A stretch of DNA of 64,000 bases from Ascarosepion bandense (taxonomy: Eukaryota; Mollusca; Cephalopoda; Sepiida; Sepiidae), in assembly GCA_037127315.1 (NCBI GenBank), contig JBBBDQ010000443.1:27501-91500 (forward strand), read 5' to 3'. Shown here in pieces: positions 22,601-37,600 of this stretch. The stretch's first letter is position 1. Each line of letters begins with the position of its first letter. The position numbers were made by a program, and so were the translations under genes. The notes beneath the pieces are model-generated. The model did no database searches. It was not told where the DNA came from and saw nothing but the letters and a program-made list of their open reading frames with translations.

Positions 22601-25600
22601 GTTCTACTGAACTCCAATAGAAGTCTAAAGAACTCCTATGAACTTCTATTTATTCTTGTAAAAATTACAAGAAACGTGGCACAAAGCCGAAATTGGGGAT
22701 GGGGAAGGCTGGTCTTCATCTGTCCTAGTTTAACTTAGCTATTCACTTTCGTCGACCCTGACACACTTACAATAAACCTTACACCATAATACCACATTTT
22801 TACAAACCATTCTTACCACGTCCATACCTCAGCTGCTCTATGTAGTCCTACTTAACTCCCATATGTACAATTTTCAGTGGAGGGCATGGACAGAAAATAA
22901 CATTTGAAATCCCCAATGATTTTATACAACGATAACAGTATTTACAGAAACTAAATAAAATCGTAATAGTAATAAAAGCCCCCCCACTAGTCTAAGACTG
23001 TGACAGCAAAATCAGTTCCCCGGATGAAAAATAATGTGCAGCTTTATGAATATAATAATGCCGCTTATCCGATCAGCAATTACTCACACAATCACTCACA
23101 CATTTAAACACTATAACAAAAACGAAAAATACACCTGAAAAATAACGAAAAACGCCACGCATCCATCGAAGAACTAACATTGCTGAACACCTAAAGTGGA
23201 CAGGGTGGGGGATTAAACTAAAAGAAAACTGGGGACAAAAGAAAAAGGGGCCAATGAGCAATCATAACCTAGCTAAGTTAACATTGAAGCAAAAACAGAA
23301 AAATCAAACGATCCCTACCCTAACAGGGAAGGGGTGCACATGTTCTGCCCAGCACAACCAATATCCTGATGCCTAACCAGTATCAAACAACCACTCCAGG
23401 TCAGCACCTTTCACTTGACAGAAATGCGCAAGACTCACCCACTTTTTGCCAAATTCAGATGGAGTGAGTAGTTTCCTTTCCGTCCTGATCTTGACTTTAA
23501 GCTGATACTTAAAGAACAAGATCAGTTGGGAAGAGGTAAACTTCTCATCACCATAGAATTCCTACTATCGCGTCGTCCAAATCACGACTCGCATAACACC
23601 TAGTAAGCAAAAGAGCACATAGTGCTCAGCCCTAGATAACGTAGGTACGACATTGCTACAAACAGAACTAGCCTCAAGGACAAAGAACTTTCCACGCAGC
23701 ATACGAACCATGAGATCTTCAAGAAACTTACACAACGGAGCAACAACACTGCAGTGGAAGAAGGCATGATCAACGGTTTCCACTGACAGCCCACAACGCA
23801 CGCAGGTTGATTTTGGTGTTAGGCCCGCTGCATGAAGCTTCTTGCCCACCCAGAGAGCCTTTCAGATCATCAGCAAGGTGAGTGATGCCTCATCGTTAGT
23901 GAGACATTTCAACCCAGGTGCCCAAGGCCATATGGAGCGAGCCTCCTGCTTTGTAAGCCCGAGCTCGCCTATTAGTTCATCTTGAACGGCCCCTCTAACT
24001 AACACCCGATATAATGCCCTAAGAGACAATGCTTGGATAGGCTATCTGTAGCCCACAAGAGAAACTGGAGAGCCAAACAACATTCTTTATAGAAGGAGCA
24101 CTCGTGACGAGTAGTACAGCCGGCCTCCTCCTCAGACAAGTGCACACTTCTCAAGGATGGAAAGTGTTTATGTATGTCCTCTTTGACAAGGGCGCCGTTC
24201 TCATCCGCTAACATACACATTCGATCCAGGAATCTAATGCGAAGCGTATGTTGACAAATCTCAACGCTCGGCATGCCCAGACCGCCCTCAGATGGATGAC
24301 GGCAACAGATCTCGCGACGCATCTTGGGAGCCTTGCCTTCTCCCCAAAGGAAGGAGAACAAGAGCAGTATTAGTCCCAAACGAATGGCACACGGGAGAGG
24401 AAGTACCGAAAGTCAGTAAAGGAGAATCGGGTAGATGTGCAAGGCACATACTTCCACCCTCCCCTTTAAGGAAAGATTCCTCCGAGTCCACAGACGAACT
24501 GCGCACTCAGCCTTCTCTCGAACCTCCGACCAATTTATTTCCAACTGGAGATCAGGACCGAAAAAGACACCGAGAATCTTGATCAGCCCGTCCGTCCAGA
24601 GGAAAGGTCCGGGAAGAGAAACTCCCTTCCACGCACCCAATCGCAAGCCGACAGACTTATGATTGATCTTGGCCCCTGTCACCGTCTCATAACATCTGAT
24701 TTCTTTGCTAACTTCGTCAATCTCGGCTTTGCTTGACACTAAAACCGAAACATCGTCAGCATAGGCGGGGTACCTGGCCGAGGTGGTAGCACCAGGTAGG
24801 GAAGTTCCGCGAAGGACCAGATTCGCCTTTAACTTGCAAAGGAAAGGCTCCAACGGAAGACTGTAAAGCAAAGGCGAAAGTGGACAACCTTGACGAATGG
24901 AGCGAGATAATGTGAAAAGCTTCGATCTTACCCCATTCACTTCCATGAGCACACTGGGGGACTCATACAGCAGTCAGATCCAGGAGCGAAAGTACGACCC
25001 GAAACCGGCGACGGAAAGGACAGACTCCAAAAACCGATGGTCAACCCTATCAAATGCCTTGGACTGATCCAAATTGATCAGCATGGCTTCAGTGTCGGTT
25101 TTCTCGATGATCAGGCGTACCAAATGAAGGTTGTCCTGAATAGTCCTGCCCTTCACAGCACAAGTCTGCTCGGGGCCAATCAGACTAATGAAGACAGCTT
25201 GCAAACGGCGGGCCAAGACCTTGGCAAAAATCTTTAAGTCAGTATTTAACATCGTTAAAAGCCGATAATTATCTATGCCATCCCCACCGCCCTTGCTCTT
25301 GCGAAGCAACTTGACTACACCCCTGGTGAAGCGACGAGGTATAGACCCCTGCTCCATCCAGTTGTTATAAACAAGCGCCAGCAGAGGAACAAAAACGGAC
25401 GACTGCCTCAAGTACAGTTTGTAGGGAAGACCATCCAATCCTGGAGTTTTGTCCCGGCCAATCAATTTCAGCGCATCCCAGATTTCCAACTCTGTTATGG
25501 GCCCCTTGCACCCAGCTGCTTCAGCTGCCTCGAGGCGGGGAAAGTCAGTCAAATAGGCGTCGAACTGAGCTGAGCTCAGACCAGGCTCCCTGGTGAAAAG

Positions 25601-28600
25601 ATCCTGGAAGTAATCACAAAAAGCCCCACATACACCCACGTCTGTAGTCATGGTACCTCCATCTGGCAATGTGATGTCCTTGATATGCCGATTGACTGCT
25701 TACCTAGCTTCCTCTGCATGCAATTCTGCGGCCATATTCGTTGCCTCAGAAGACATTCTTTTTAACCTAGCCCTAACTACCAGAGCTTGATCCTTCTTGA
25801 TAAGCAAGGAGGCCAGCTCGGCCCTAGCTAAGGCTACATCCCCACTATTACGGGATTTGACTGCCTGATCAACTTTCTTTTCTACTGCTGTTTGCGCTGC
25901 TAAATTAGCTAACTTGAGCCGACGGCTATAGTCGGCAGCAAACGACCTAAGTTTGGATTTAAGTGTATCCCACCACTTATTCCCAACCACAGCCCCCATC
26001 AATTCCCGCTTTAGTGTTAGTAATAGCTGTTCCTGGAAATCTTGGCTATCAAATGATAATGTGTTCAATTTCCAGTATCCAGCCAACTTAACCTTAGGCT
26101 TATCTAAGTTTACATGAACCCGGACGAGCCTATGATCCGTGTAATGGAAACTTGGACAACCTAAGAGCCCTACGTCGACTCTCCTAACTAGGACTCGGTC
26201 GAGGTAGCTTGCACATACATTCGAATCCGAGCTGCCCCTATTAGTCCAAGTCCACACTTCCTCCCGGGGGTGTTCATTTCGGTATTTATCGACAAGATCA
26301 TTCCTATCGATAAATTCCCGAAATGGTTTCACATCCGGGTTGTTAGTACCCGATCTTTCTCCTATAAGATCTTTCAAGGATGGCATTCCAATCCCCCGCT
26401 AAAATTTTCCGCCTCGATGTTCCAAAGAACGACTCGAGCCGCCAAAACAAAGCAGGATGCTCTGTATGGACATTGGGTACATAAACCCCAATGAGCCGAA
26501 AAGACTTCTCCTTTATGGTAATATCCAGCACACAAATCCTGCTCGCTGGATTCGCGAAGACAAGCACACACACCGCACCTAAAGACTTGCTCACTAGCCA
26601 GGAAACACCTCTAGAACGACCATCAAAACATGCTGAATAGAGATTGTAATCTCTAGACAGTATACCCTCATAATTGCCAGATAAAAACCGGGTTTCCTGT
26701 ATACAACAAACATCCACCCCGAGGTGCTGGAGATCATGAGTGAGTCTCACCCTCCGAGACTCTGAGCTCAGCCCCTGGGCATTCACACTTGCTAACCAGA
26801 GAGCCATTGTGATACGTGATAAGGGTTGGGGTCCTGGACAGAACATGGATGGGGAAAGGATGCCAACGGCCTCTCCCATAGATCCTTTGCCCATTTCTTT
26901 GTCAATGGTGCCATCACAGGAGATGCCTCCAACTTCCCAGGGAAATGTTAGTTTTAAGGCTCTGTACAGGGAGGAGTGAACCAAAATCGGGTCCCGTCCT
27001 CCACAGAATTCTTTCAGTTTCTGCAAGGACTCATCATCCTTTGATACAATTGGTGGAGACATTTTTAAGTTTTTCTCCACTTCCAGGAGCATGTCCCAAA
27101 CCTTTCCTGTTCCAGTTCCCGTTCTGACGACTGTCAGCATTCTTTTTGCTTCTGGGAAAGTTTTTGGTATCTCGATATCTTTGTCCTTGCATTTTTTCAT
27201 AGCTAAAAGAATCTTTAATTTATTTGTCCTGTTTCCAAAGTTCCTAGCCCTTTCTTCCTGAGGTGTAGATATTTTACAGATATTTTCCCCTATTAAGTAA
27301 GGTGCTTTTGTAGTCTTTTTACGCGCTTCCTGATCTTCAGCTGTGGGGCTCCTTTGCCGCTTTGAATGTTGAAGTAACTGCTTCTTGGGGGAAGGACTGG
27401 GGGTTGGTTGGTTGAGTTGGGAACCGAAATGGGCTGGGGTCTCTACTGAGCGAGGTAGATTTTCTTGGAGTGGGCTGGGAGAAGTGTGATTTTTGGGGAC
27501 TTTTCTTTTATCCCGGAGAGGACGGGGCAGAGACAGAAGGGTGTATCGGGTTTTTGGCCAGTTCTTCCTTTAGTTTTTTCATTTTTAACATCCCTTCGTA
27601 ACCTGGATCGAAGACTTTTCACATATCCTCCGTTGTTGGTGCAGACCAGGCCAAGGCGTTGCCCTTCTTGCTGGTGGAGGGAGTGGGTCTGTATGTGCCT
27701 TTAGTCCTGGAGGCTTTTGGAGACTGAGGTCCCACTGCTTGACTTTTCCCTCTAGTCTTGCCGACAACCTGCCATTCCCCCTTTTTCTTCTCCTTATCTA
27801 AACCAGTAGTAGGTGAAGGTTTTTCAGGGAATGTGGGAGGATGGTTTGTCCCAACCGGGGGTATTACCACTCCGGTCCTGGCTGCTGGCATGCCCACTAC
27901 AGACGAGACGGATTTTGATGAAGAAGCGGCCAGAGGGGTATTTTGGTCAACGGGGGCCTGGCTTCCAGAGGCCTTCTTCTCTAGGCAGGAGGAGGAGAGG
28001 TGACCAGTCTCTCCACACCTCCAGCATTTCGGCTTACGACCGGAAACAATTACAGGCAAGCTCAGGCCCCCTACGTCAAGACAGTTGGGAATGGTCAGGA
28101 AGGCTTCTCGATCTATCATAATGTCAAAAGACCATCCCCCGGTCAGGTCATCACAAGAGACATCCACACTCTGGCCGAACTGGGAAAAATATGCACCTAA
28201 ATGCTCCCCGATGACCTGAGGAGGGACCTCGAAAACTGCTACCTTGGTCCTACACTTGCCCTGATATTCAGTCCTGATGATAATGTCTTTCGTGATCAGG
28301 TCTTTAGTCGCCATTTCACGGCAATCATCTTGCATGGGCAGCAGCACGTCCCACATGAAGAAGCCCGCACCTTTTACTATTCTTAAGGGCTTTACCCCCA
28401 TGGACTGCAGTGTCTTTAGCACTGTGTCTTTTGTGGAGCGACAAATTTTGCGTGTACGCTTGTCCACCACAAAGACTGACACAATTCGTTTCTCAATCTT
28501 TCTTAATTCTTGGGGATCTTCGAAGAGCCCACCTTCTGTCACAAGGTGTGCGTAACTCTTGGCTTTGTCCAAGAACTCCGTCAGGTTGATTTTTACTTTA

Positions 28601-31600
28601 GGGGGAGGACTTCCAGCCCAAGGACGATTCCCCGGCCTCAGCATCTTTAGTTTGGTCTTTGGAATTATTTTCCTTTACAGTATTATTCTGGCCTTTCTCG
28701 GCCACCATAGATTTAGTTGCGTCCTTCTGCATCTTATTTAAAGTTGTAAGAGGTGGAAATGATTCCTCATCTTTGTCGGGTGGGCCCTTCCAGGGCTGGC
28801 TGAAATTCAGTTTTTTCTTGACTGACCGACTTGAGTCGGCCATTTTTTAAAATTAATCTGAGAGAGCCAATATATATTTTTTTCTCCTCCGTACTATAAC
28901 AGGTGAAAGGGGAGGGGTGGGAAAAACGGGGAAAAAAATGGAAAAGAAAATATAACAGAAACATAATAGCAACAACCAGTACACGAAAAATTAAAAAACA
29001 ATAAACCCCGAAGGATTTAAGAAAATAAATTAGCCAATAATGGCAAATAAATTTAAATTAAATCGGCTGGAAAATTAACCACAAACTGGTCTTTAACGGC
29101 CAAAAACCTTTAAAAAAAACTATGAAATGAAACTAAAAATGGCCTTAAATGGCAAAATGGTCGCCTCTAGAGAGGTTAACAAAATAAAAGGAAAAACAAT
29201 AACTTGTACAAACAAAAAACTTTACGAGTTTCAATAAATTACACCAAGAATGTAAAACAGAAAAAAACGAAGAGTTGCCTAAACGACTTCTCTCGGAAAA
29301 GAAATAGGGGGAGGGGCTAAAAAATAAACTTTACAAAATAAAAGTAATTGACAAAATAAATTTGTACCATGAATAAACTTTACAAAGTTACAATAAGACA
29401 AACAACAGAAAGAAACACCAATACGAGAAATAAATCAAACAAAAGGAGCGAAGAGTCGTCTAAAGGCTACTTCCGCTAAAGAAATTTGGGGAGGGGCTGA
29501 AAAAAAAGAAAAGTTAATGAGGAAAAAAATCAACTAATTGATCAGTTTCTTGTCAACAATTAAAATAAAAATGGTGTTAAAAAGAAAGTTTTAAACAAAA
29601 ATAAATATGGCACTTAAGGCCAAACAGATACTGAAAAAAAGAAAAACAAAAAATAAATTCAAAACGGCTGACCTAAACAAAAACAAATATGGCCGCCAAA
29701 AATACGAAAATAAAAACAAAAAGCTAGAAAATAAAAGGAAAGAACAAAACAAGTAAACAAAAAAAAATAAATAAAAATAAACTTATCTATTCAAAAAAGG
29801 TCTTTTCTTGTAAAATAAATGAGTCCAATCAGATATCAGAAAATTTTTTTTTTTAAACAAAAAAAAAGTCCAACGCTAGTCAAAGCAGAGGTCTGAAATG
29901 ACAACACATGTCAAAAAAGGACTGCGATGAACTTCCCTAGAACTTCTTGTTAACTCTTATTAATATGTGAGGGAGAGTCCATTATCTGAAAAATAGGTAT
30001 GTTTCCAAGTAACAACTTTGCATCTTTTTAATTTATGCGTTACGGCAACCTTATGCCAGAGATTTTTTAATAAGCACTTTACCTTTCCATTTCAACATAA
30101 CCACTAAAAAACCCAGAGCAATGCCAGGCTATACAGCTAGTTTCTAGATAAAAATCATTATGCTATATTTTCCATCCTCTGTTCAGACACATCCTCAGAT
30201 GCGTTCCAAATTCAAACAAATAAATATTTAAATATCTTTTTTTTTTTTAAAATAAGCGTTTCACCCCGAGCAAGGCATGTCACTGCCACTACTGTGCAGA
30301 GGGCTACATAGAGTGGAGAAAGGATGATTAAATATAGGAAATGTCAGAAGGTGGGTGAAAGGCGGGTAAGGATACCGAGAATGAGGGTTGGGTAGATGAG
30401 TGTTCTGAGAATAATTGGGAGTTAGTGTGATAGGAGGTGTCTATTGACCCTACATTTAAACACCTAGAGATTGTAGCTGTTGGGAAAGCAGACTTGTGGA
30501 AGGGAGTTCCACAGACGGGAAGCGCGAGAAAAGAAGCTGTTGGAGTAGAATTTACAGTTACATCTTATTTGTTTAACTGTAAAAGGGTGGGACCTAGTTG
30601 CTAATCTAGTATCTCGTGTAAATTCATGCTTAGGCGGCACCAGTGATCTAAGTTCGTCGGAGCAGAAGCCATGAAAGTACTTGTAGAAGAGGCACAGGGA
30701 AGCCACATCACGCCGGTGAGAGAGTGGTTGCAGCCGGTCTGCCAAGTCAGTATCAACCACGTTACAGATCCTCCTTTGTATTTTGTCAAGAAGCCCAAGG
30801 AAAGCAACAGGGGCACCCGACCAGATATGGCAGCAATATTCAATACACGGGCGGATGGTAGATTTGTATATGTGCAGAATAGATTCAGGTGGGAAAAACT
30901 TCCGGGCCCTGCACAGAGAACTGACTTTATCTAATTTGTATTTTGCATGTTGGGTTCTTTCAGTTTTCATGAAACTTTCCAACATTTCTACTTTAGCTAA
31001 TCCAGTTATTTACACTATTTTTTGAATCTATTTTTCTTAGATATTGTACGGGATGGGGGCTTTCAATAGAGCTTAGCTCGGCAATGTCTTTTGTATCTTT
31101 GTCTTTATATACAGCCAGACATTAATGTAACAGAGACGGGTTTATGGCAGGATTAGATTTGCATATTGTATGAGATGGCTATTTTCAATAGTTTAGCTTG
31201 GCAATGTGTTTTGTTTCTATGACGTCTGGATGTATATAGAGACATAGAAACAAAACACGTTGCCGAACTAAACTATTGAAAGCCCCCATCTCATGCAATA
31301 TGTATATCTAACTCTGCCTACTTGGCTATACATCAGCTGTGAAACCCAAACCTGTTACATTGACGTCTGGCTGTATAATAAGACGATGTAACAGAGATGG
31401 GTTTCATGGCTGATGTATAGCCAAGTAAGCAGGGTTAGATTTGCATATTGTATGAGATGGGGGCTTTCAATAGTTTAGCTTGGAAATGTGTTTTGTTTCT
31501 ATGTCTTTATATACAGCCAGACATCCATGTAACAGGGTTGAGTTTCATGGCTGATGAAATTTATTTTACATCTTTAGGAAATTACTAAAAATTTAGCTTT

Positions 31601-34600
31601 CATAAAGAAGTTTTTCAGCCCCAATAGGAGACTAAAATAATCTTCAGACAGTTATTCACATCTAACTGAAGAGAAAAAGACTAAATCTTGAAATGGCTAA
31701 ATTTTTAGATGTCATGTTTAAATACGAAGAAGAATTTGCAATGTTATTGGTCTTGACCTGGCATCTTAGCTTCAGTCATTTCCCCACCATCATAATATAG
31801 CTTCACTTTACCTTTTCTATAAATATTTTCATGGTACTTGTTCTGATGAAATTTCTTCTTTGGTACTTAGAATTTATGATTTTAAATGTACAACTGGATT
31901 GGTAGTTAAGTTTCATAATTTTACAATTTAAATGACTAAACGTAACCCTAAGTTTTATGCTAGCAGTTTCTTCTAATGCACTACTCACTTGTGGGACTCT
32001 TTGGGCTTCTTGCTTTCCACTCAACATTGATTTTCAAAATTTAAAATTAATTTAAAATGCAATACCAATTATTACATTGTTTTCATAATTCCTGTTCTTT
32101 TTTTAATGTTTTCTCATATTCTCTCCCACTCAGTAATTCCTTGCATCGTAGTGGCTTTATTGCCTTTCTTGGGATGAAATTAGCAAAATTTGGAATTACT
32201 GTTGTGAATTATTAGTGATGGACTTTATAGATAATTTGTTTAAAATTTAATTTCATTCCTTTGCCTTGATAAAGTTCATCACAAGACAAAATACACAGGT
32301 AAGACAAATATAGTTTCCTTCCCATCTTTATTTAAACATCCTGTTCCTTTTCTCAGATTATAACTGTTATGGGACCTACCCTTTTTAGTTGGTTGGTTCA
32401 TTTAACCAGCATATCAACCTTCATTAGGTTATTTAAGGCGGAAAATCATTTTGATTTGTTTGATTTAGTTTATTTGTTTTATTGTTTTTGTTGATAACGT
32501 TTTTCATTCAAAAAAAGTCTTGTTGATAACATTTTTCATTAAAAAAAAAAGTCTTGTTGGTAATGTTTTTCATTCAAAAAAAAAGTCTTGTTGGTAATGT
32601 TTTTCATTCAAAAAAAAAAAAAAAGTCTCAAGATTAAAAAAAAAAGTAATGTTTTTCATTAAAAAAAAAAGTCTTGTTGGTAACGTTTTTCATTAAAAAA
32701 AAAAGTCTTGTTGGTAACGTTTTTCATTAAAAAAAAAAAGTCTTGTTGGTAACGTTTTTCATTAAAAAAAAAAGTCTTGTTGGTAACGTTTTTCATTAAA
32801 AAAAAAAAGTCTTGTTGGTAACGTTTTTCATTAAAAAAAAGTCTTGTTGGTAACGTTTTTCATTAAAAAAAAAGTCTTGTTGGTAACGTTTTTCATTAAA
32901 AAAAAGTCTTGTTGGTAACGTTTTTCATTCAAAAAAAAAAAAAAAAGTCTTGTTGGTAACGTTTTTCATTAAAAAAAAAGTCTTGGTAACGTTTTTCATT
33001 CAAAAAAAGTTTTGTTAAATACTTTTATAGCATTTTGACCCTAGTTTTAGGGGTCAACTATTTACCCATAGCTGGGACCCTAACAAGTGCTACCACTCCG
33101 GGTCAGGGTAGACTTGGGAACAACAGCAATTAAGATGTGGTTCCATGCTCCTCACAAGCTCCCAATCAGAGACCTTGCTGCCGGATGCAGTTTACAGTCA
33201 TACCCAGGACCACCTTTTTTGGACTACAAGGAACTCTTCCTATTATTATGAATACCAGGTGAATATGCCTCTTGGGGTTGAGTTGAGTCACCCTGGTCTA
33301 ATACTTGGCAGTCAGACTGATGTGTAACACTCTTTGTATTTGTTCTTTTGTTAAATATATATGTTTCACTAATACCCGAGTTTGAGTTTTCTTAGGGACC
33401 TATTCTGAGTCTACAACAATAACTGCACGAAACTAAATTCTCTACAAAAAACCAATGTAGTATTCCAATTTACATGCCCATTCAGAGATTGCATCTCTGA
33501 TACTAATAAAAAACCCAGTACATATATTGGTTTAACTACAACCACGCTCTCCTGTAGACTTACATGTCATCTTTCTGATCAGAGAACAATTAAACAACAT
33601 TTCTCTGAAAAACATAAACATGTAGGTAATATCAGACAGTTTTTGGTCAACAATATGGTGATCCTTATTCATACACACAGTAAGAGGAACCTTCAGATAT
33701 TGGAGGCCATGTACATAAAATCTAAACAATCAACAATTAATAAAATCACCTTTAAATCTGGACATAACACGCTACATTGCATTTGAATACATGGTTTTGT
33801 TGTCATTTCGCGCTATCACGCGGTGTGACGTCATAGAACCGCATTGCAAATTTGAGAACTGCGTTTGTTATTTTTGGTAACTATTGCCGTTGCCTAGCGG
33901 AGTTTTATGTCAACACAAAATAAAATCGTCGGTGATGGTGGATGTTATTGTATTACCGTCTAAATAACCTCTCTGAAGATGGCTCATGTGAGCCGAAAGC
34001 TTAGAAGCAAATTAATAAAAAATTATCCAAATGTTGGCGAATTTTTGTCTTTATTTTCAACTGAAATTAAAGCCAAAATAAGACGTTTAGGATGGCTCAT
34101 GATTAAACATAATAGACATTCATTGTCTCTTATATTTAACAGTATATGTTTAGAAAATTATTTGATGACTTGATATACTAAACAATAATTGAGTATACTT
34201 TTACACACATACACGCACACACATACACAAATATATAACTTCATATGTTGTTATAGTGGTACTTGTATTTCAAATAGATGTCGCATTTTTATTTTAAAAA
34301 TTGTGTATTACATCTATTGTTTTGAGCATTCTGTAACTGAGTGGTAAAGCTTGATAAAATGCTGGTTTCTCCTACAAAAGGGGACGCGTGTTTGATCCCA
34401 ACCAGATAGCACATTTTCTTTATTAAGATTTCTTTAATACACAAGCCAATAGACGTAATGCACACTGTTTAAAATAAAGATAGGCACTGCAAATTCACAT
34501 GAGTATCCACTATAACATTTGAAGTAAGAAAAATGTTGGATTACAAATAAATCCATCAACTCTTTAGAATTATACACACACATGTAAAAGTAAAGACAAG

Positions 34601-37600
34601 AGCCGAATGTATTTTGTTTCTTGAGAAACTTTATTAGGTGGAAATTGTATTTGGTAACCTTTATTTATATACAAAAGTAACAGGGAGGAAAAAATAAAAT
34701 AACACTAAGTTTTCAAATTTTTTCAAAAAGCTAATTGTGAAAGCAGTAGTAAGCTATAGAGGATGTTAAATGACAATTTTCCAGCCTATTGAACAAAAAA
34801 TGTCTGTTACTAATTTTTTATTTATAAATATATTTTTTTAATCAATTCACCCCAAGTAAGGCGGGACTGTCACTAGTGTGCGGATAGTTACAGTGAGACA
34901 AAAGACTGGGTTCAAGGGGCATTGACGAAAGGGTAAAAGATGAACAGGATTCGAGAAGATAGATGCCAGTTGATATTGCATTTAAAATTTCTGAGATTGT
35001 AGCTGTCAGGGGAACAAGTAAACAGAAGTGAGTTCCATATGTTGGAAGTGCGAGAAAAGAAATTGTTTAAGTATAAGTGGCGGTTACATTTAACTATTTC
35101 AATGATAAAAGGGTGGGACCTAGATGCCAATCTAGTAGTACACTTAAATTCATGTGGTTGGGGCACCAGGTAAAAATGCTTATTAAAACAATTGCCATGA
35201 AAATATTTGTAGAAAAGACAGAGGGAAGCCATGTCACATTGGTGAGAAAGTGATTGAAGTCAAGATGCCAAGTCAGGACTTCTTTGGATTTTATTGAGAA
35301 ACACAAGATGAATAGCAGGAAACCTGACCAAATGCAGCAACAGTATTTAATGCCCCAATGAATGGTAGATTTATAAATGTGTAAAATGGATTCTGCCGAA
35401 AAAAAAACTTTCTGGCTCAAAATATATATGTACTAGCAGTTTAGCCTGGTTTCACTTGGGTAGTTTAAGGAATAATAAGAATCAAAAACATATGATGAAT
35501 TTACATAGCAAATACCTACACAAATGTCTCTATTAGATTAGGGTGGGAGAGGGAGGGGTAACATATATATATATATATATATATATAGACATAGATAATA
35601 TAAAGTGGGGTGATCGATTTTATATTATAATCAATACATAAACTGATCCCTGACTTCGTGGGGTGATAATATACATTCTTTTCTACCCCTAATTTTGGCT
35701 TTCTGAACAATTTCAAGGTGTGGTTTTTGATCTACATCTGAGTGCAACTCCGGTCGAGCTAGACCACAAAATGCAGACGCTAAGTCGAATCTATCAAACA
35801 AACAAATACTTACACAACGTCCACCCTCGTTACTTTTATAGATATAGATTATTTATTTTTACATATTTTTTATTCTATTTATTCATTTATTTGATTAATT
35901 TATTTTTAAAAAGTCAGGAGTTAATAGTATCCTTTTCATTTTTAAAATTTTTATGCTCATGAATTTTTCTTGACTTGAGAAGGAGGCGTCCCTTTAAAAA
36001 GATATTTAAAAAATTCCAAGTCATAAATTTACACAAAATAAAACAAACATTTTCCTTGAAATAACTTCTTTGACATTCCAAAACAATTTGAAAACTGAAA
36101 AGAAGCAAATAACTATTATTTTGCATGTTTAAGCATTGTTTTATTTATTTATTTTTTTAACCCAAGATCAAGATGTAATAAAAATTCTTTCCCCAGTCCT
36201 TTTGATCTAAAATCATTTATAATTTCTGACCAAGTAACTAACAATAATATTAAATAAAAATGCTTTTAGAAAAACGAGGGAAGGAGATTTGATGAAAAAA
36301 CAAATCTGGAATGGGAGAAATTAAGAGATTCAAAGAAGAAGATTTAAAAAAATGAAGCATTGAAAAGTACTCAGCCTAATCAAGAAAGGATCCTTAAAAA
36401 TAGTAGGTCTGAAGATGAAAAAAAGACAAACGTTGTCGTCGTCCTGCGGCCTCGACCGAGAGAGAACTCACTACACCCCCTCCAGTATTCCCCGTGCATT
36501 TGGAACCCCGGCACAGTTTATAGCGAAATTCATAATCTTGTCAAATAGCTGAATACTTGATACTTCGCCAGGGCTACCAAGGGTGTTTTTAGTTTTTATT
36601 GTGACACCAACACTAGATGGGTTGCCTCCAGGCTCCATCCCGTTATTTAACCCATAACTGGAGGGAAGTGACTGATTAATACCTTTCCCAAGGGTACCAG
36701 TGCTTAAGTGAATGCAAGGTACTCAACTGGAATTCGAACTCGGCACACCGATTTCTCTTTCCAAGCCGACATTCACTGCACCATAATGCCCATCCATCCC
36801 TGACATAAACAGTCATACAGGTTGGGTATAAAAAAATAAACAATTACTGAAAAATCAAATAGGGCCAAAAAAGCTTAAAAATTGCTATACACAAAAATTC
36901 CTTATTAAATCAATCTACCATCTGCTCGTGTATAGAATACTGCTGCCACATCTGGTCGGGTGCCCCTGCTATTCTCCTCGGGGTTCTTGAGAAAATACAA
37001 CTGCAGTCACTCTCTCACTGGCATGACGTGGCTTCTCTGTGCTTCTTCTATAAATACTTTCATGGCTTCTACTCCGATGAACTTAGATCACTGATGCCCC
37101 CTGGGTAAGAATTTGTATGAGATACTAGATTAGCAACTAGGTCCCACCCTTTTACAGTGAAACAGATAAAATGTAACCGCAATTTCTACTCCAACAACTT
37201 CTTTTCTCGCACTTTACACCTGTGGAATTCCCTTCCACACGATTGCTTCCCCGACAGCTACAACCTCCAGGAGTTTAAATGTAAGGTCAACAGACACCTC
37301 CTAACACACTAACTCACATCCATTCTCTCAAACACTCTTCCCACCTGCCTAACCCTCAGCCCCAGTATCCTTACCCATCTATCACCCTCCTTCTGACATT
37401 TCCTATATCTAACCACTCTTTCTCTTCACCTTCCCCTATGTAACCGCCTGCGCAATAGTGGCAATGGAATGCCTTGCTCGGGGTGAAATGATTAAAAAAA
37501 AAAACAAAGTTGAGATCGAGCAAAAGAAAGATAAATGAGAATATAGAAGAAAATATTTGTGAAATCCATTTTACTTTCATCAAAGTAAATAGAGGCCCAG

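Noticed and set aside
23565..28644. Long plus-strand frames across the LINE interval
   Set aside because: Shadows of the minus-strand gag, endonuclease and RT; no domain on the plus strand.
31390..31420. CTGATGTATAGCC in the 31-kb monomers as a hammerhead core
   Set aside because: A9 is U and there is no GAAA after a stem.
33979..34173. Repeated 60-codon frame MAHVSRKL...MIKHNRHSL in several copies, as a small conserved protein
   Set aside because: Its start overlaps the hammerhead-like stem, copies differ by indels that break the frame, and the inverted copies show the conservation is of the DNA repeat. No codon-biased substitution pattern is evident by eye.
34325..34405. A functional tRNA gene
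   Set aside because: A- and B-box-like words are present, but I could not pair an acceptor or anticodon stem; a SINE head is more likely.
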